From Noviherbaspirillum denitrificans (lineage in GTDB: Bacteria > Pseudomonadota > Gammaproteobacteria > Burkholderiales > Burkholderiaceae_D): a stretch of 63,461 nt of DNA. Both the position numbers and the translations under genes were made by a program. The notes beneath the pieces are model-generated. The model was given only the letters and a program-made list of their open reading frames with translations, was not told the DNA's origin and did no database searches. Shown one piece after another: positions 9,706 through 17,678 of the stretch (the first letter of the stretch is position 1; each line of letters starts with the position of its first letter). The DNA lies in assembly GCF_002211445.1 (NCBI RefSeq), contig NZ_LSTO01000004.1, forward strand, positions 1 through 63,461. The letters run 5' to 3'.

Positions 9706-10572
9706 TTATCCGAGCAGGAATTCCTTTACATGGGCGATCTGGTCGTCATGCAAAAACGTCGGCGCGTGGCCGACGCCGGGAATTTCTACCAGGCGGGGTT
9801 TCGGTCCGCGTGCAGTCATCGCCTGCGCGGCTTCCGATTTCAAGAGGTCGGATTCGGCACCGCGCACGACCAAAGTTGGGCAGGTGATGGCATCGTATGC
9901 CATCCAGAGCATTGTCTCCGCATGCTTCAACAGTTCCGGCGTCGTGCCCTTGAGCGGCACGGCGAGGCCCGGATCGTAGTGCAGGATCCACTTGCCATCC
10001 CTGTCCTGCTTCAGGACATCCGCCGCGAGCTTGCGCCATTCGTCGTCGCTGTGCGGGCCGAACGGCAGGGAGATTGCCTTGATGTACTGCGCCGCCTCGT
10101 CGAACGTCCCGAAGCGGACGTCCTTGCCGATGTAATCACCGATTCGCGCTAGCGCGGAATGATTGAGCGCAGGGCCCACATCGTTCAGCACCAGCTTGCG
10201 CACCGGACTGTCTTTCAGCGAAGCCAATCCCATGCCGATGAGACCGCCCATCGACGTCCCGAACCAGTGCACGGTTTCCGCATCCAGCCGCGCAAGCAGC
10301 GTCACCATGTCGCTCACATACTGCGGCACCTGGTAATGCTGCGGGTCGCGCAGCCAGTCCGACCGGCCGCGCCCGACGACGTCCGGGCACACCACCCTGT
10401 ACTCGTCGCACAGCGCCCTTGCCATATTGTCAAAATCATCCGACACACGGGTCACGCCGTGCACGCACACCAGCACCTTCGGATTCTTCGGATCGCCCCA
10501 TTCCTTGTAGGCCATCCTGTGCAACCCTGCCGGAGACAGGCACTGGACCGTCTTGATCTGATGTTGAGTCAT
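9706..10572 (-). CDS. Alpha/beta-fold hydrolase
   Basis: Cytosolic hydrolase of 288 residues with an oxyanion-hole HGV (38-40), nucleophile elbow GTSMGG (Ser107), probable acid in GAESDLL and catalytic His in PGVGHAPTF. No secretion signal. Substrate cannot be read from sequence; its divergent position to 3-hydroxybutyrate dehydrogenase makes an ester or thioester of short hydroxyacids thinkable, as inference only. The start codon is the last three bases of an 11-bp tandem repeat and there is no usual Shine-Dalgarno sequence. Confidence 0.85.
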   Translation of the reverse strand: MTQHQIKTVQCLSPAGLHRMAYKEWGDPKNPKVLVCVHGVTRVSDDFDNMARALCDEYRVVCPDVVGRGRSDWLRDPQHYQVPQYVSDMVTLLARLDAETVHWFGTSMGGLIGMGLASLKDSPVRKLVLNDVGPALNHSALARIGDYIGKDVRFGTFDEAAQYIKAISLPFGPHSDDEWRKLAADVLKQDRDGKWILHYDPGLAVPLKGTTPELLKHAETMLWMAYDAITCPTLVVRGAESDLLKSEAAQAMTARGPKPRLVEIPGVGHAPTFLHDDQIAHVKEFLLG

Positions 10573-10592
10573 TTTGTCGGGATTTTGTCGGG
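10571..10592. repeat. Perfect 11-bp tandem duplication at the hydrolase start
   Basis: ATTTTGTCGGG occurs twice head to tail. Read on the minus strand it is CCCGACAAAAT twice, the second copy providing the AT of the ATG. It occupies the ribosome-binding region. Confidence 0.9.
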
Positions 10593-10646
10593 AATCAGTT
10601 TATCCGATTGTCATTCTCACATTTTACTGTTCGTTCCGCTTAAAAT

Positions 10647-10656
10647 CCTACGTAGG
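10647..10656. promoter_or_regulatory. Perfect palindrome CCTACGTAGG upstream of bdhA
   Basis: A 10-bp perfect palindrome lies 38 bases before the bdhA start and about 75 bases before the divergent hydrolase. It could be an operator shared by both genes; the binding protein is unknown. Confidence 0.35.
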
Positions 10657-10693
10657 TTCGTCGCAAATCCAAATTTCATTCGCAGAGGACATC

Positions 10694-11488
10694 ATGCAAG
10701 GCACTATGCATAAAGGGAAAACCGCACTGGTAACAGGCTCGACCTCCGGCATCGGCTTGGGGATTGCCCGGGCCTTCGCGGCACAAGGCGCGAACATCGT
10801 CTTCAACGGCTTTGGCGACCTTCAGGAGATTGAAGCGCTGCAAGCCAAGGTACGCGACGAATTCGGCGTGCAGACGGCCTACCACAACGCCGACATGTCC
10901 AAGCCCGCGGAGATCGAAGCCATGATGAAGTTCGCCGCGGAGAAATTCGGCGCGGTTGACATCCTGGTCAACAATGCCGGCATCCAGCATGTGGCGAATG
11001 TCGAAGATTTCCCGGTCGAGCGGTGGGATGCCATCATCGCGATTAACCTGACCTCCGCCTTCCACACGACGCGCCTTGCCCTTCCCTCGATGAAAGCGAA
11101 GAACTGGGGCCGCATCATCAACGTTGCTTCGGTTCACGGCCTGGTCGGCTCCGCGCAGAAATCGGCCTACGTTGCAGCCAAGCACGGCATTGTCGGCTTC
11201 ACGAAAGTGACGGCACTGGAAACCGCGCATACCGGCATCACCTGCAACGCGATTTGTCCTGGTTGGGTGCTGACACCGCTGGTGCAGAAGCAGGTCGACG
11301 CCCGTGCCGCGCAGCAGGGCATGTCGAACGACGACGCAAAGAAAAGCCTGTTGTCCGAGAAGCAGCCGTCCGGCGAATTCGTCACGCCGGAACAGCTCGG
11401 CGAACTGGCCATCTTCTTCTCCAGCGATGCCGCAAGCCAGGTGCGCGGCGTGGCGTGGAACATGGATGGTGGCTGGGTCGCTCAATAA
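10694..11488 (+). CDS. bdhA: 3-hydroxybutyrate dehydrogenase
   Basis: NAD-dependent SDR that oxidises (R)-3-hydroxybutyrate to acetoacetate, the step after PHB depolymerisation. 264 residues from the ATG at 10694, which has GAGG five bases upstream; the ATG at 10706 (260 residues) is also possible. The open frame extends further upstream but without SDR similarity. Rossmann motif TGSTSGIG (14-21), NNAG (93-96), catalytic Ser146, Tyr159 and Lys163, and a C-terminal GGWVAQ end typical of BdhA. Product acetoacetate is the substrate of the CoA-transferase encoded next door on the opposite strand. Confidence 0.93.
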   Translation: MQGTMHKGKTALVTGSTSGIGLGIARAFAAQGANIVFNGFGDLQEIEALQAKVRDEFGVQTAYHNADMSKPAEIEAMMKFAAEKFGAVDILVNNAGIQHVANVEDFPVERWDAIIAINLTSAFHTTRLALPSMKAKNWGRIINVASVHGLVGSAQKSAYVAAKHGIVGFTKVTALETAHTGITCNAICPGWVLTPLVQKQVDARAAQQGMSNDDAKKSLLSEKQPSGEFVTPEQLGELAIFFSSDAASQVRGVAWNMDGGWVAQ

Positions 11489-11524
11489 CCCTGCCGGCTT
11501 TCAGCGCTGTCCGCAGCGCCAATA

Positions 11525-11552
11525 AAAAACGGCGCCTGTGGGCGCCGTTTTC
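11525..11552. terminator. Bidirectional terminator between bdhA and scoB
   Basis: AAACGGCGCC, loop TGTG, GGCGCCGTTTT, with A-run before and T-run after, so it can end both convergent transcripts. Confidence 0.85.
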
Positions 11553-11571
11553 ATTTGCCTTGCAAACGCGG

Positions 11572-12225
11572 TCAGTGTACTGCGCTCACATCGAGCTCCG
11601 CGCCCGTCTTTTCGAGCACTTCTTCCTTGGTCACACCCGGTGCCAATTCGATCAGCTTCAGTCCATTCGGCGTCACGTCGATCACGCCGAGGTCGGTGAT
11701 GATGCGGTTGACGACACCCACGCCGGTCAGCGGCAGGTCGCACTGCTTCAGGATCTTGTGCGAGGTGGAGCCATCCTTGGCCTTGGCTACGTGCTCCATC
11801 AGCACCACGACGCGGCCCACGCCGGCGACGAGGTCCATCGCACCGCCCATGCCCTTGACCATCTTCCCGGGAATCATCCAGTTCGCCAGGTCGCCCTTCT
11901 CGCTGACCTGCATCGCACCGAGGATGGCAATGTTGATCTTGCCGCCGCGGATCATGGCGAACGAATCCGCTGAGCTGAAGAACGAGGAGCCCTTCTGCGC
12001 GGTGACAGTCTGCTTGCCGGCGTTGATCAGGTCCGCATCAACTTCATCTTCGGTCGGGAACGGGCCGATGCCGAGCAGGCCGTTTTCCGATTGCAGCCAC
12101 ACTTCAATATTCTGCGGCACATAGTTGGCGACCAGTGTCGGCAAGCCGATACCGAGGTTTACATAGAAGCCATCCTGCAGTTCCTTTGCTGCGCGTGCAG
12201 CCATTTCATCACGATTCCATGCCAT
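11572..12225 (-). CDS. scoB: 3-oxoacid CoA-transferase subunit B
   Basis: Catalytic B subunit of the succinyl-CoA:acetoacetate CoA-transferase type, which activates acetoacetate. 217 residues; the covalent glutamate lies in [10 protein letters not shown] (Glu47), and [18 protein letters not shown] matches the family. Fourteen bases downstream of the A subunit. Together with bdhA it forms a ketone-body/PHB-monomer route to acetoacetyl-CoA. Close relatives act on butyrate or adipate-type acids, so the acceptor is assigned mainly from context. Confidence 0.93.
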   Translation of the reverse strand: MAWNRDEMAARAAKELQDGFYVNLGIGLPTLVANYVPQNIEVWLQSENGLLGIGPFPTEDEVDADLINAGKQTVTAQKGSSFFSSADSFAMIRGGKINIAILGAMQVSEKGDLANWMIPGKMVKGMGGAMDLVAGVGRVVVLMEHVAKAKDGSTSHKILKQCDLPLTGVGVVNRIITDLGVIDVTPNGLKLIELAPGVTKEEVLEKTGAELDVSAVH

Positions 12226-12239
12226 GTTCGTTCTCCGTC

Positions 12240-12938
12240 TTACTTTGCACGCGTGGTGCGTTGTTCGATACGCTTCTCCGGGGTCGCATTAACGATAATG
12301 CGATGCACGAAGATGCCCGGCAAATGAACCTGGTCCGGATCGATTTCACCGGTCTCGACCAGTTTTTCGACTTCGACCACAGTGATCTTGCCGGCCATGG
12401 CGACATTGGGATTGAAATTACGAGAGGTCTTGCGGAAAACGAGGTTGCCCACCTTGTCGGCCATGTAGGCCTTCACCAGCGAAACATCAGCGACGAGCGA
12501 ACGCTCCATCACATATTTATGACCGTCGAAATCACGGACTTCCTTGCCGTCTGCGACGATGGTGCCGACGCCGGTCTTGGTGAAGAAGGCAGGAATGCCT
12601 GCGCCGCCAGCACGCAGCTTTTCCGCGAGCGTACCCTGCGGAGTAAATTCTAGTTCAAGTTCACCGGCCAAGTACTGGCGCTCGAATTCCTTGTTCTCGC
12701 CGACATAGGAGGAGATCATCTTCTTGATCTGTCGCGTCGTCAGCAGCTGGCCGAGGCCGAAGCCGTCGACGCCTGCATTATTGGAGATGGCAGTGAGGTT
12801 CTTGACGCCGGAATCGCGCAGTGCGGCAATCAGCGCTTCCGGAATGCCGCAAAGGCCGAAGCCGCCGACGGCGATGGTCTGCCCGTCCTTCACAATGCCT
12901 GCCAGCGCACTGGCAGCATCAGGATAAACTTTATTCAT
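12240..12938 (-). CDS. scoA: 3-oxoacid CoA-transferase subunit A
   Basis: CoA-binding A subunit, 232 residues, with the glycine motif GGFGLCG (25-31) and [16 protein letters not shown]. Pairs with the B subunit immediately downstream. The gene is divergent from the PAS-LuxR regulator at 13073; the 134-base gap holds both promoters and an inverted repeat. Confidence 0.93.
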   Translation of the reverse strand: MNKVYPDAASALAGIVKDGQTIAVGGFGLCGIPEALIAALRDSGVKNLTAISNNAGVDGFGLGQLLTTRQIKKMISSYVGENKEFERQYLAGELELEFTPQGTLAEKLRAGGAGIPAFFTKTGVGTIVADGKEVRDFDGHKYVMERSLVADVSLVKAYMADKVGNLVFRKTSRNFNPNVAMAGKITVVEVEKLVETGEIDPDQVHLPGIFVHRIIVNATPEKRIEQRTTRAK

Positions 12939-13003
12939 ACCGACCCTCTTCTCTGTTGGAAATTGCCTAAAAAGGCTGTTCTAATGTGCCTGCCAGCATA
13001 AGA

Positions 13004-13018
13004 TGGTGGACTGCACCA
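13004..13018. promoter_or_regulatory. Inverted repeat TGGTG-N5-CACCA between scoA and the LuxR gene
   Basis: Five-base arms around GACTG, centred in the divergent promoter region. A candidate operator for the neighbouring PAS-LuxR protein; no consensus is known to me. Confidence 0.3.
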
Positions 13019-13072
13019 CGCAATACCGTAAAAATACGAATTTTAGCCACATAAAAGGGCAAAAGACCCCAT

Positions 13073-13633
13073 ATGAACGCTCCCCTGGCGATCGATTACG
13101 AGACCATCTTCCGCAATGCTCCGGTGGGCATGTGCGTGTCCCAGCACCGCGTGATCCACGCCTGCAATGAAGTGCTTGCCGGCATGTTCGGTTACGAACC
13201 GGGCGACCTCGTTGGGCAGTCATTCCGGGTACTCTACCCTACCCTGGACGAATTCGAACGCACTGGTGCGCGCATCGTGCCAATCATGAGCGCCAAGGGC
13301 CATTACTCCGATGAACGGATCATGAAGCGCGCCAACCAGGAACTATTCTGGTGCCATGTGAGCGGACGTTCATTGATCCCTGGCGACCCACATGCGGCAG
13401 GCATTTGGACCTTTGAAGACTTGAGTGCAAAACGGCCGGTGACGGCGGAACTCACGCCGCGGGAGCGCGAGATCGCTGCCTTGCTCGTTGAGGGCAAGAC
13501 CAGCAAGCTGATCGCCCGCCATGTGGGCCTGAGCCCGAGGACGGTGGAGATGCACCGCGCCAAGCTCATGCGCAAGTTTGGAGCGGCGACGTCCAGCGAG
13601 CTGGTACATCGCCTGATCGGAGTCAGTGCCTAG
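13073..13633 (+). CDS. PAS-LuxR transcriptional regulator
   Basis: 186-residue one-component regulator: a PAS sensor domain (about 8-115, with APVGMCVSQHRVIHACN and FGYEPGDLVG) joined to a LuxR-type helix-turn-helix (about 124-184, LTPREREIAALLVEGKTSK and LSPRTVEMH). There is no receiver domain and no kinase nearby, so the PAS domain probably senses a ligand or redox state directly. Divergent from scoAB, which makes those genes its likely target. Its stop codon shares the four bases CTAG (13630-13633) with that of the converging thioesterase gene. Confidence 0.88.
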   Translation: MNAPLAIDYETIFRNAPVGMCVSQHRVIHACNEVLAGMFGYEPGDLVGQSFRVLYPTLDEFERTGARIVPIMSAKGHYSDERIMKRANQELFWCHVSGRSLIPGDPHAAGIWTFEDLSAKRPVTAELTPREREIAALLVEGKTSKLIARHVGLSPRTVEMHRAKLMRKFGAATSSELVHRLIGVSA

Positions 13634-14040
13634 ACGTCAGGCAGGAGCGCGCGGATCTCCTCCGGCAACGGCACTGATTTTTCGGAAGGGAAATTGACCC
13701 ACACCACCTTGGCACCACCTTCCGCCGACAATACCTCTTGCATGTCGGTACGCCGGATCTCGTGGTACATCTCGAAGCTGGAACGCCCTGGCCCACCCAC
13801 ATACGTCAGCACCTCGATTTCACCCGGGTACTTCAACTGCTTGATGAATGTGCAGCGCGCATTGATGATCACCGGCCCCTCGCCGTTGGGATCGGGGTCG
13901 CAGCCAATCTCTGTGAACCACTCGATGCGTGCCTGTTCCAGGTACCGGAAATAGACCGTATTGTTGACATGCCCCATTGCATCCATGTCGCCCCAGCGGA
14001 TTGCCATGCGCGTGGCATGCACCAGCTTTTTCGCGGTCAT
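13630..14040 (-). CDS. Acyl-CoA thioesterase, 4HBT (YbgC/FadM-like) hotdog fold
   Basis: 136 residues, one hotdog domain. The active-site region WGDMDAMGHVNN (16-27) carries the catalytic aspartate (Asp18 by family comparison). These enzymes hydrolyse aromatic, short or long acyl-CoA; the substrate is not clear here. It ends seven bases before... the SDR gene lies directly upstream on the same strand with only seven bases between its stop and this start, so the two are likely co-transcribed. Confidence 0.88.
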   Translation of the reverse strand: MTAKKLVHATRMAIRWGDMDAMGHVNNTVYFRYLEQARIEWFTEIGCDPDPNGEGPVIINARCTFIKQLKYPGEIEVLTYVGGPGRSSFEMYHEIRRTDMQEVLSAEGGAKVVWVNFPSEKSVPLPEEIRALLPDV

Positions 14041-14047
14041 GCCGGCG

Positions 14048-14824
14048 TCACTGTGCGCTCATGCCATCGTCGGCAGCAATGACGGCGCCGTTGATGAAAC
14101 GAGACTCTTCCGAGGCGAGCAAGAGGAGCAGTCCATCGAGGTCTTCCGGCTGGCCGAGACGCTTGCGAGGCAGCATGTTGATCAGTGTCCGGCCCTGCTC
14201 GGTTTCGAAATGCGCTTCGTTGATTTCGGTGCTGATGTAGCCGGGACAGATCGCATTCACATTGATCCCGTAACGCCCCCACTCCACCGCCATCGACTTC
14301 GTCATGTGCACGACGGCTGCCTTGCTCATGCAGTAGATGCCGATCTGGGGCAACACGCGCAGGCCGGCGACGGAGGCGATATTGATGATGCGGTGCTGTT
14401 TTTTCGGATCACCCTTGGCGCGTGCGATCATTCGCTTCGCGGCTTCTTGCGCGACGAAGAACGCGCCACGCTGGTTGGTGTCCATGACGAAGGCGTAGTC
14501 TTCAGGCGTAACGTCGACCAGTCGCTGGGTGGTCGAGACGCCGGAATTGTTGACCAGGATGTCGATCGGACCTGCCTCCGTTTCGGCGTGGGCAATGGCG
14601 GCCTTGATGCTGCCGTAATCTGTAACGTCGAGCGTAACGACGTGCGCCGCACCTCCGCCCGCCTCGATTTCGGCACGGAGCTCCTTCAAGCGCTCCACAC
14701 GGCGCGACGCCAGCACCACTTGTGCGCCAGCCTGTGCCAGCACTTTCGCAAACCGGGCGCCCAAACCGCTCGACGCCCCCGTGACCAGGGCAATCTTGCC
14801 CTCGAAATTGACCTCAATGCCCAC
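14048..14824 (-). CDS. Short-chain dehydrogenase/reductase (GTG start)
   Basis: 258-residue SDR read from GTG at 14824, which has AGGAG six bases upstream; the frame stays open upstream to 14947 but without similarity or a ribosome site. Rossmann TGASSGLG (15-22), NNSG, catalytic Ser151, Tyr164, Lys168. Substrate unknown; context with a thioesterase and, divergently, ETF-QO suggests 3-hydroxyacyl or similar lipid-derived substrates, as inference. The C-terminus reads INGAVIAADDGMSAQ, the usual SDR end. Confidence 0.87.
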   Translation of the reverse strand: MGIEVNFEGKIALVTGASSGLGARFAKVLAQAGAQVVLASRRVERLKELRAEIEAGGGAAHVVTLDVTDYGSIKAAIAHAETEAGPIDILVNNSGVSTTQRLVDVTPEDYAFVMDTNQRGAFFVAQEAAKRMIARAKGDPKKQHRIINIASVAGLRVLPQIGIYCMSKAAVVHMTKSMAVEWGRYGINVNAICPGYISTEINEAHFETEQGRTLINMLPRKRLGQPEDLDGLLLLLASEESRFINGAVIAADDGMSAQ

Positions 14825-14867
14825 GCGAGTCTCCTGATTGTTTGTCTTGCAACTTACTGCGTCATTG

Positions 14868-14881
14868 AACGTTGTGACGTT
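14868..14881. promoter_or_regulatory. Inverted repeat AACGT-TGTG-ACGTT between SDR and ETF-QO genes
   Basis: Perfect 5-bp arms around TGTG in the 166-base divergent gap. Likely operator for one or both genes; regulator unknown. Confidence 0.4.
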
Positions 14882-14990
14882 ATCATTACATGCTTTAACG
14901 CCAATTAGAGTGACGAATCTAGTATTCTCACGCAAAATCCACGACAATTAGCACGTTCGTTCGATAATATCATTTTACAGTGGGAAGACA

Positions 14991-16676
14991 ATGACGCAGA
15001 CCCAAAGCATCCTAGAACAATACGGCCCGCGTGACTCGATGGAGTATGACGTAGTCATCGTCGGTGCAGGCCCTGCGGGCCTCGCCACGGCAATCCGCCT
15101 GAAACAGCTCGCCGCAGAGCAGAACCGCGAGATTTCGGTTGTCGTGCTCGAAAAGGGTTCCGAGCCGGGTGCGCACATCCTCTCTGGTGCCGTCATGGAT
15201 CCCCGCGCAATGAACGAGCTCTTCCCCAATTGGAAGGAGCTGGGTGCGCCGCTAAACCAGCCGGTTACCGGCGACGATATCCTGATCCTCTCCGAGACCG
15301 GTGCAACGCGGACGCCTGACTGGCTGGTGCCGCGCAACTTCCACAACGAAGGCTGCTACGTAGTCGCTCTCGGCCATGTCGTGAAGTGGATGGCCCAGCA
15401 GGCAGAAAGCCTCGGTGTCGAGATCTTCCCCGGCTTCTCCGCAGCGGAAGTGCTCTACGACGAAAAAGGACGCGTCAAAGGCGTCGCCACCGGCAACATG
15501 GGAATCGGCAAGGACGGCGAGCCCACCGAGAACTTCCAGCTCGGCATGGAACTGCTCGGCAAATACACGATCTTCGCCGAAGGCGCACGCGGCCATCTGG
15601 GCAAGCAATTAATCGCCAAGTACAAGCTCACTGAAGGCAAGGACCCGCAGAGCTTCGCCATCGGCATCAAGGAATTGTGGGAAATCGATCCGGCCAAAGC
15701 AAAGCCCGGCCTCGTTGTCCATACCGCCGGCTGGCCAATGACGGATAACACGTTCGGCGGCGGCTTCCTGTATCACCTCGAAGACAACAAGGTCACGCTC
15801 GGCTTCGTGATTGGCCTGGACTACCAGAACCCCTTCATGAGCCCGTTCGAGGAAATGCAGCGCTGGAAGACGCACCCGTCCATCCGCGCGCACCTTGAAG
15901 GCGGCAAGCGCCTGAGTTACGGCGCACGTGCCATCAACAACGGCACCCCACAGGCCTTGCCGAAGACGGTCTTCCCGGGCGGGGCACTCGTCGGATGCGA
16001 CGCAGGCTTCCTGAACGCCGCGCGTATCAAGGGCAGCCATGCGGCAATCAAGACCGGCATGATGTGTGCGGAAGCGATTGCCGATGCATTGGCGGCCGGC
16101 CGCTCGGCGGACGAACTCGCCGCCTTCCCGGAGGCATTCGAGAAGAGCTGGCTGAAGGAAGAACTGGACCAGTCGCGCAACTTCAAACTCTGGTTCAAGA
16201 AGGGCAAGATGGTCGGCAATGTAATGACTGGTATCGAGCAGTGGCTGCTGCCGAAGCTCGGCGTCAAGACGCCGCCGTGGACACTCCATGCAACCAAGCG
16301 CGACCATGAATGCCTGCGCCCCGCAAGTGAGTTCCAGCCGATCACCTATCCGAAACCGGACGGCAAACTGACCTTCGATCGCCTATCCAGTGTCTTCGTC
16401 AGCAACACCAACCACGAAGAAAACCAGCCTGCCCACCTTACGCTGAAAGATGCATCGGTGCCGGTGAAAATCAACCTGGCGAAGTTTGCCGGCCCTGAAA
16501 GCCGCTACTGCCCGGCCGGCGTGTACGAATTCGTGAATGACGGCAGCGGAGAGCGCTTGCAGATCAACGCGCAGAACTGCGTACACTGCAAGACCTGCGA
16601 CATCAAGGACCCGACGCAGAATATCGTTTGGGTCACGCCTGAAGGTGGTGGCGGCCCGAACTACTCGGGGATGTAA
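14991..16676 (+). CDS. Electron transfer flavoprotein-ubiquinone oxidoreductase
   Basis: Membrane-associated FAD/4Fe-4S enzyme that passes electrons from acyl-CoA dehydrogenases, via ETF, to ubiquinone. 561 residues. FAD motif VGAGPAGLATA near residue 25, and the C-terminal ferredoxin-like cluster with Cys507 (RYCPAGVYEF) and Cys530/Cys533/Cys536 (NCVHCKTCDIKDPTQNI), ending PEGGGGPNYSGM as in the family. The ATG at 14991 follows GGAAG. Monocistronic, with a strong terminator after it. It links the beta-oxidation side of this region to the quinone pool also fed by complex I. Confidence 0.97.
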   Translation: MTQTQSILEQYGPRDSMEYDVVIVGAGPAGLATAIRLKQLAAEQNREISVVVLEKGSEPGAHILSGAVMDPRAMNELFPNWKELGAPLNQPVTGDDILILSETGATRTPDWLVPRNFHNEGCYVVALGHVVKWMAQQAESLGVEIFPGFSAAEVLYDEKGRVKGVATGNMGIGKDGEPTENFQLGMELLGKYTIFAEGARGHLGKQLIAKYKLTEGKDPQSFAIGIKELWEIDPAKAKPGLVVHTAGWPMTDNTFGGGFLYHLEDNKVTLGFVIGLDYQNPFMSPFEEMQRWKTHPSIRAHLEGGKRLSYGARAINNGTPQALPKTVFPGGALVGCDAGFLNAARIKGSHAAIKTGMMCAEAIADALAAGRSADELAAFPEAFEKSWLKEELDQSRNFKLWFKKGKMVGNVMTGIEQWLLPKLGVKTPPWTLHATKRDHECLRPASEFQPITYPKPDGKLTFDRLSSVFVSNTNHEENQPAHLTLKDASVPVKINLAKFAGPESRYCPAGVYEFVNDGSGERLQINAQNCVHCKTCDIKDPTQNIVWVTPEGGGGPNYSGM

Positions 16677-16708
16677 GAAAAAAGCCGCAAATTGCGGCTT
16701 TTTTTTAT
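16677..16708. terminator. Terminator after ETF-QO gene
   Basis: AAAGCCGCAA and TTGCGGCTTT around a single base, followed by a T-run; A-rich on the other side, so it may also serve the converging Nudix gene. Confidence 0.85.
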
Positions 16709-16727
16709 TTTTTGTAACCAGCAAAGA

Positions 16728-17282
16728 TCAGGGCTTCCACTGCCCTGCCAAAAGCCTTTCGAGCCAGAATGTGCCGATCACCGTCTTCACATCGGTGATC
16801 TTCCCGGTCCTTACCCATTCCAGCATTTCCGGCAAGGCTGCAGTAAATGTTTCGAGGAATTCGCCCTCGTCCAGCTTGCGCTCACCAGCGATCAGTCCTC
16901 GTGCGAGGAAGATATCGAGATGTTCGTCCGAATATGCGATCGCGTTATGGATTGTGCAGACGAACTGCCAGTCCGTAGCGGTGTACCCGGTTTCTTCCTG
17001 AAGCTCTCGTTTGGCACATTCGAGCGTATCCTCACCCGGGTCGATCTTCCCGGCGGGGAATTCAATGAACACGTCATGCAGCGGGTAGCGGAACTGCCGC
17101 TCGAGCAGAATCGAACCGTCGTCGAACACCGGCAGGACAACTACGGCGCCAGGATGTTTGATGTATTCGCGTGACGACTGCTTTCCGTCCGGCAGACGCA
17201 CTATGTCCTTCTGGACTTTGAGGAAGTGTCCGTCGTACGCCACTTGCGTATCAACCTGTACTTCAATCAGATGTGGATCCAC
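16728..17282 (-). CDS. nudF: Nudix hydrolase, ADP-ribose pyrophosphatase type
   Basis: Hydrolyses ADP-ribose or similar nucleoside diphosphate sugars. The Nudix box runs from GKIDPGED to REL-EETGY at residues 78-100 and fits GX5EX7REUXEEXGU fully. I place the start at GTG 17282 (184 residues, MDPHLIEVQVD) because GGAG lies eight bases upstream; the GTG at 17300 has no ribosome site. Located downstream of the nuo operon and DUF2818, as in many Burkholderiales. NudF-type activity is a family inference. Confidence 0.88.
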   Translation of the reverse strand: MDPHLIEVQVDTQVAYDGHFLKVQKDIVRLPDGKQSSREYIKHPGAVVVLPVFDDGSILLERQFRYPLHDVFIEFPAGKIDPGEDTLECAKRELQEETGYTATDWQFVCTIHNAIAYSDEHLDIFLARGLIAGERKLDEGEFLETFTAALPEMLEWVRTGKITDVKTVIGTFWLERLLAGQWKP

Positions 17283-17351
17283 GCAACAACTCCGATTCAC
17301 AAGGGAAAGAGCGTATTTTACTGCGCCATGCCGATACTGCTTTACAGCATG

Positions 17352-17657
17352 TCAACCGTGCCGTTTGCGAAGGTAGCGGAAAACGAAACCCGGAAATGCG
17401 AGAACGAGGAACAGGCATGCCGTAATTGCGTAGAACTCCCACCGTTGGGGAAAGACATTCCCGATGCGAGCTTCAAGCAAATAGGCGATACCGCGAATAA
17501 GGAAGTACAGGACGACCAGCTCAAGCAAGCGCAGCCACAAGGATTTGGCCGGCTGCCTGAGGGGAACAAGCGCGAACAACCGCTCGTTGAAGAACGGCAA
17601 GTTGGCGGCGAGCGCCGCCAACGCAATCACAAACCAGCTTGCGAACGAAACATCCAC
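17352..17657 (-). CDS. DUF2818 family membrane protein
   Basis: 101-residue protein with three predicted membrane helices (about 5-25, 40-62, 75-95) and a basic C-terminus RYLRKRHG; GTG start at 17657. The family is found right after nuoN in Betaproteobacteria, here 21 bases after it, so a link to complex I assembly or stability is plausible. No function is established that I know of. Confidence 0.85.
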   Translation of the reverse strand: MDVSFASWFVIALAALAANLPFFNERLFALVPLRQPAKSLWLRLLELVVLYFLIRGIAYLLEARIGNVFPQRWEFYAITACLFLVLAFPGFVFRYLRKRHG

Positions 17658-17678
17658 GCGTGCTTAGTCAAACCGAGT

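Noticed and set aside
13630-13633. Shared CTAG stop codons of the LuxR and thioesterase genes as a possible error
   Set aside because: Both frames are full-length and conserved up to the stop; a four-base convergent overlap is unusual but harmless.
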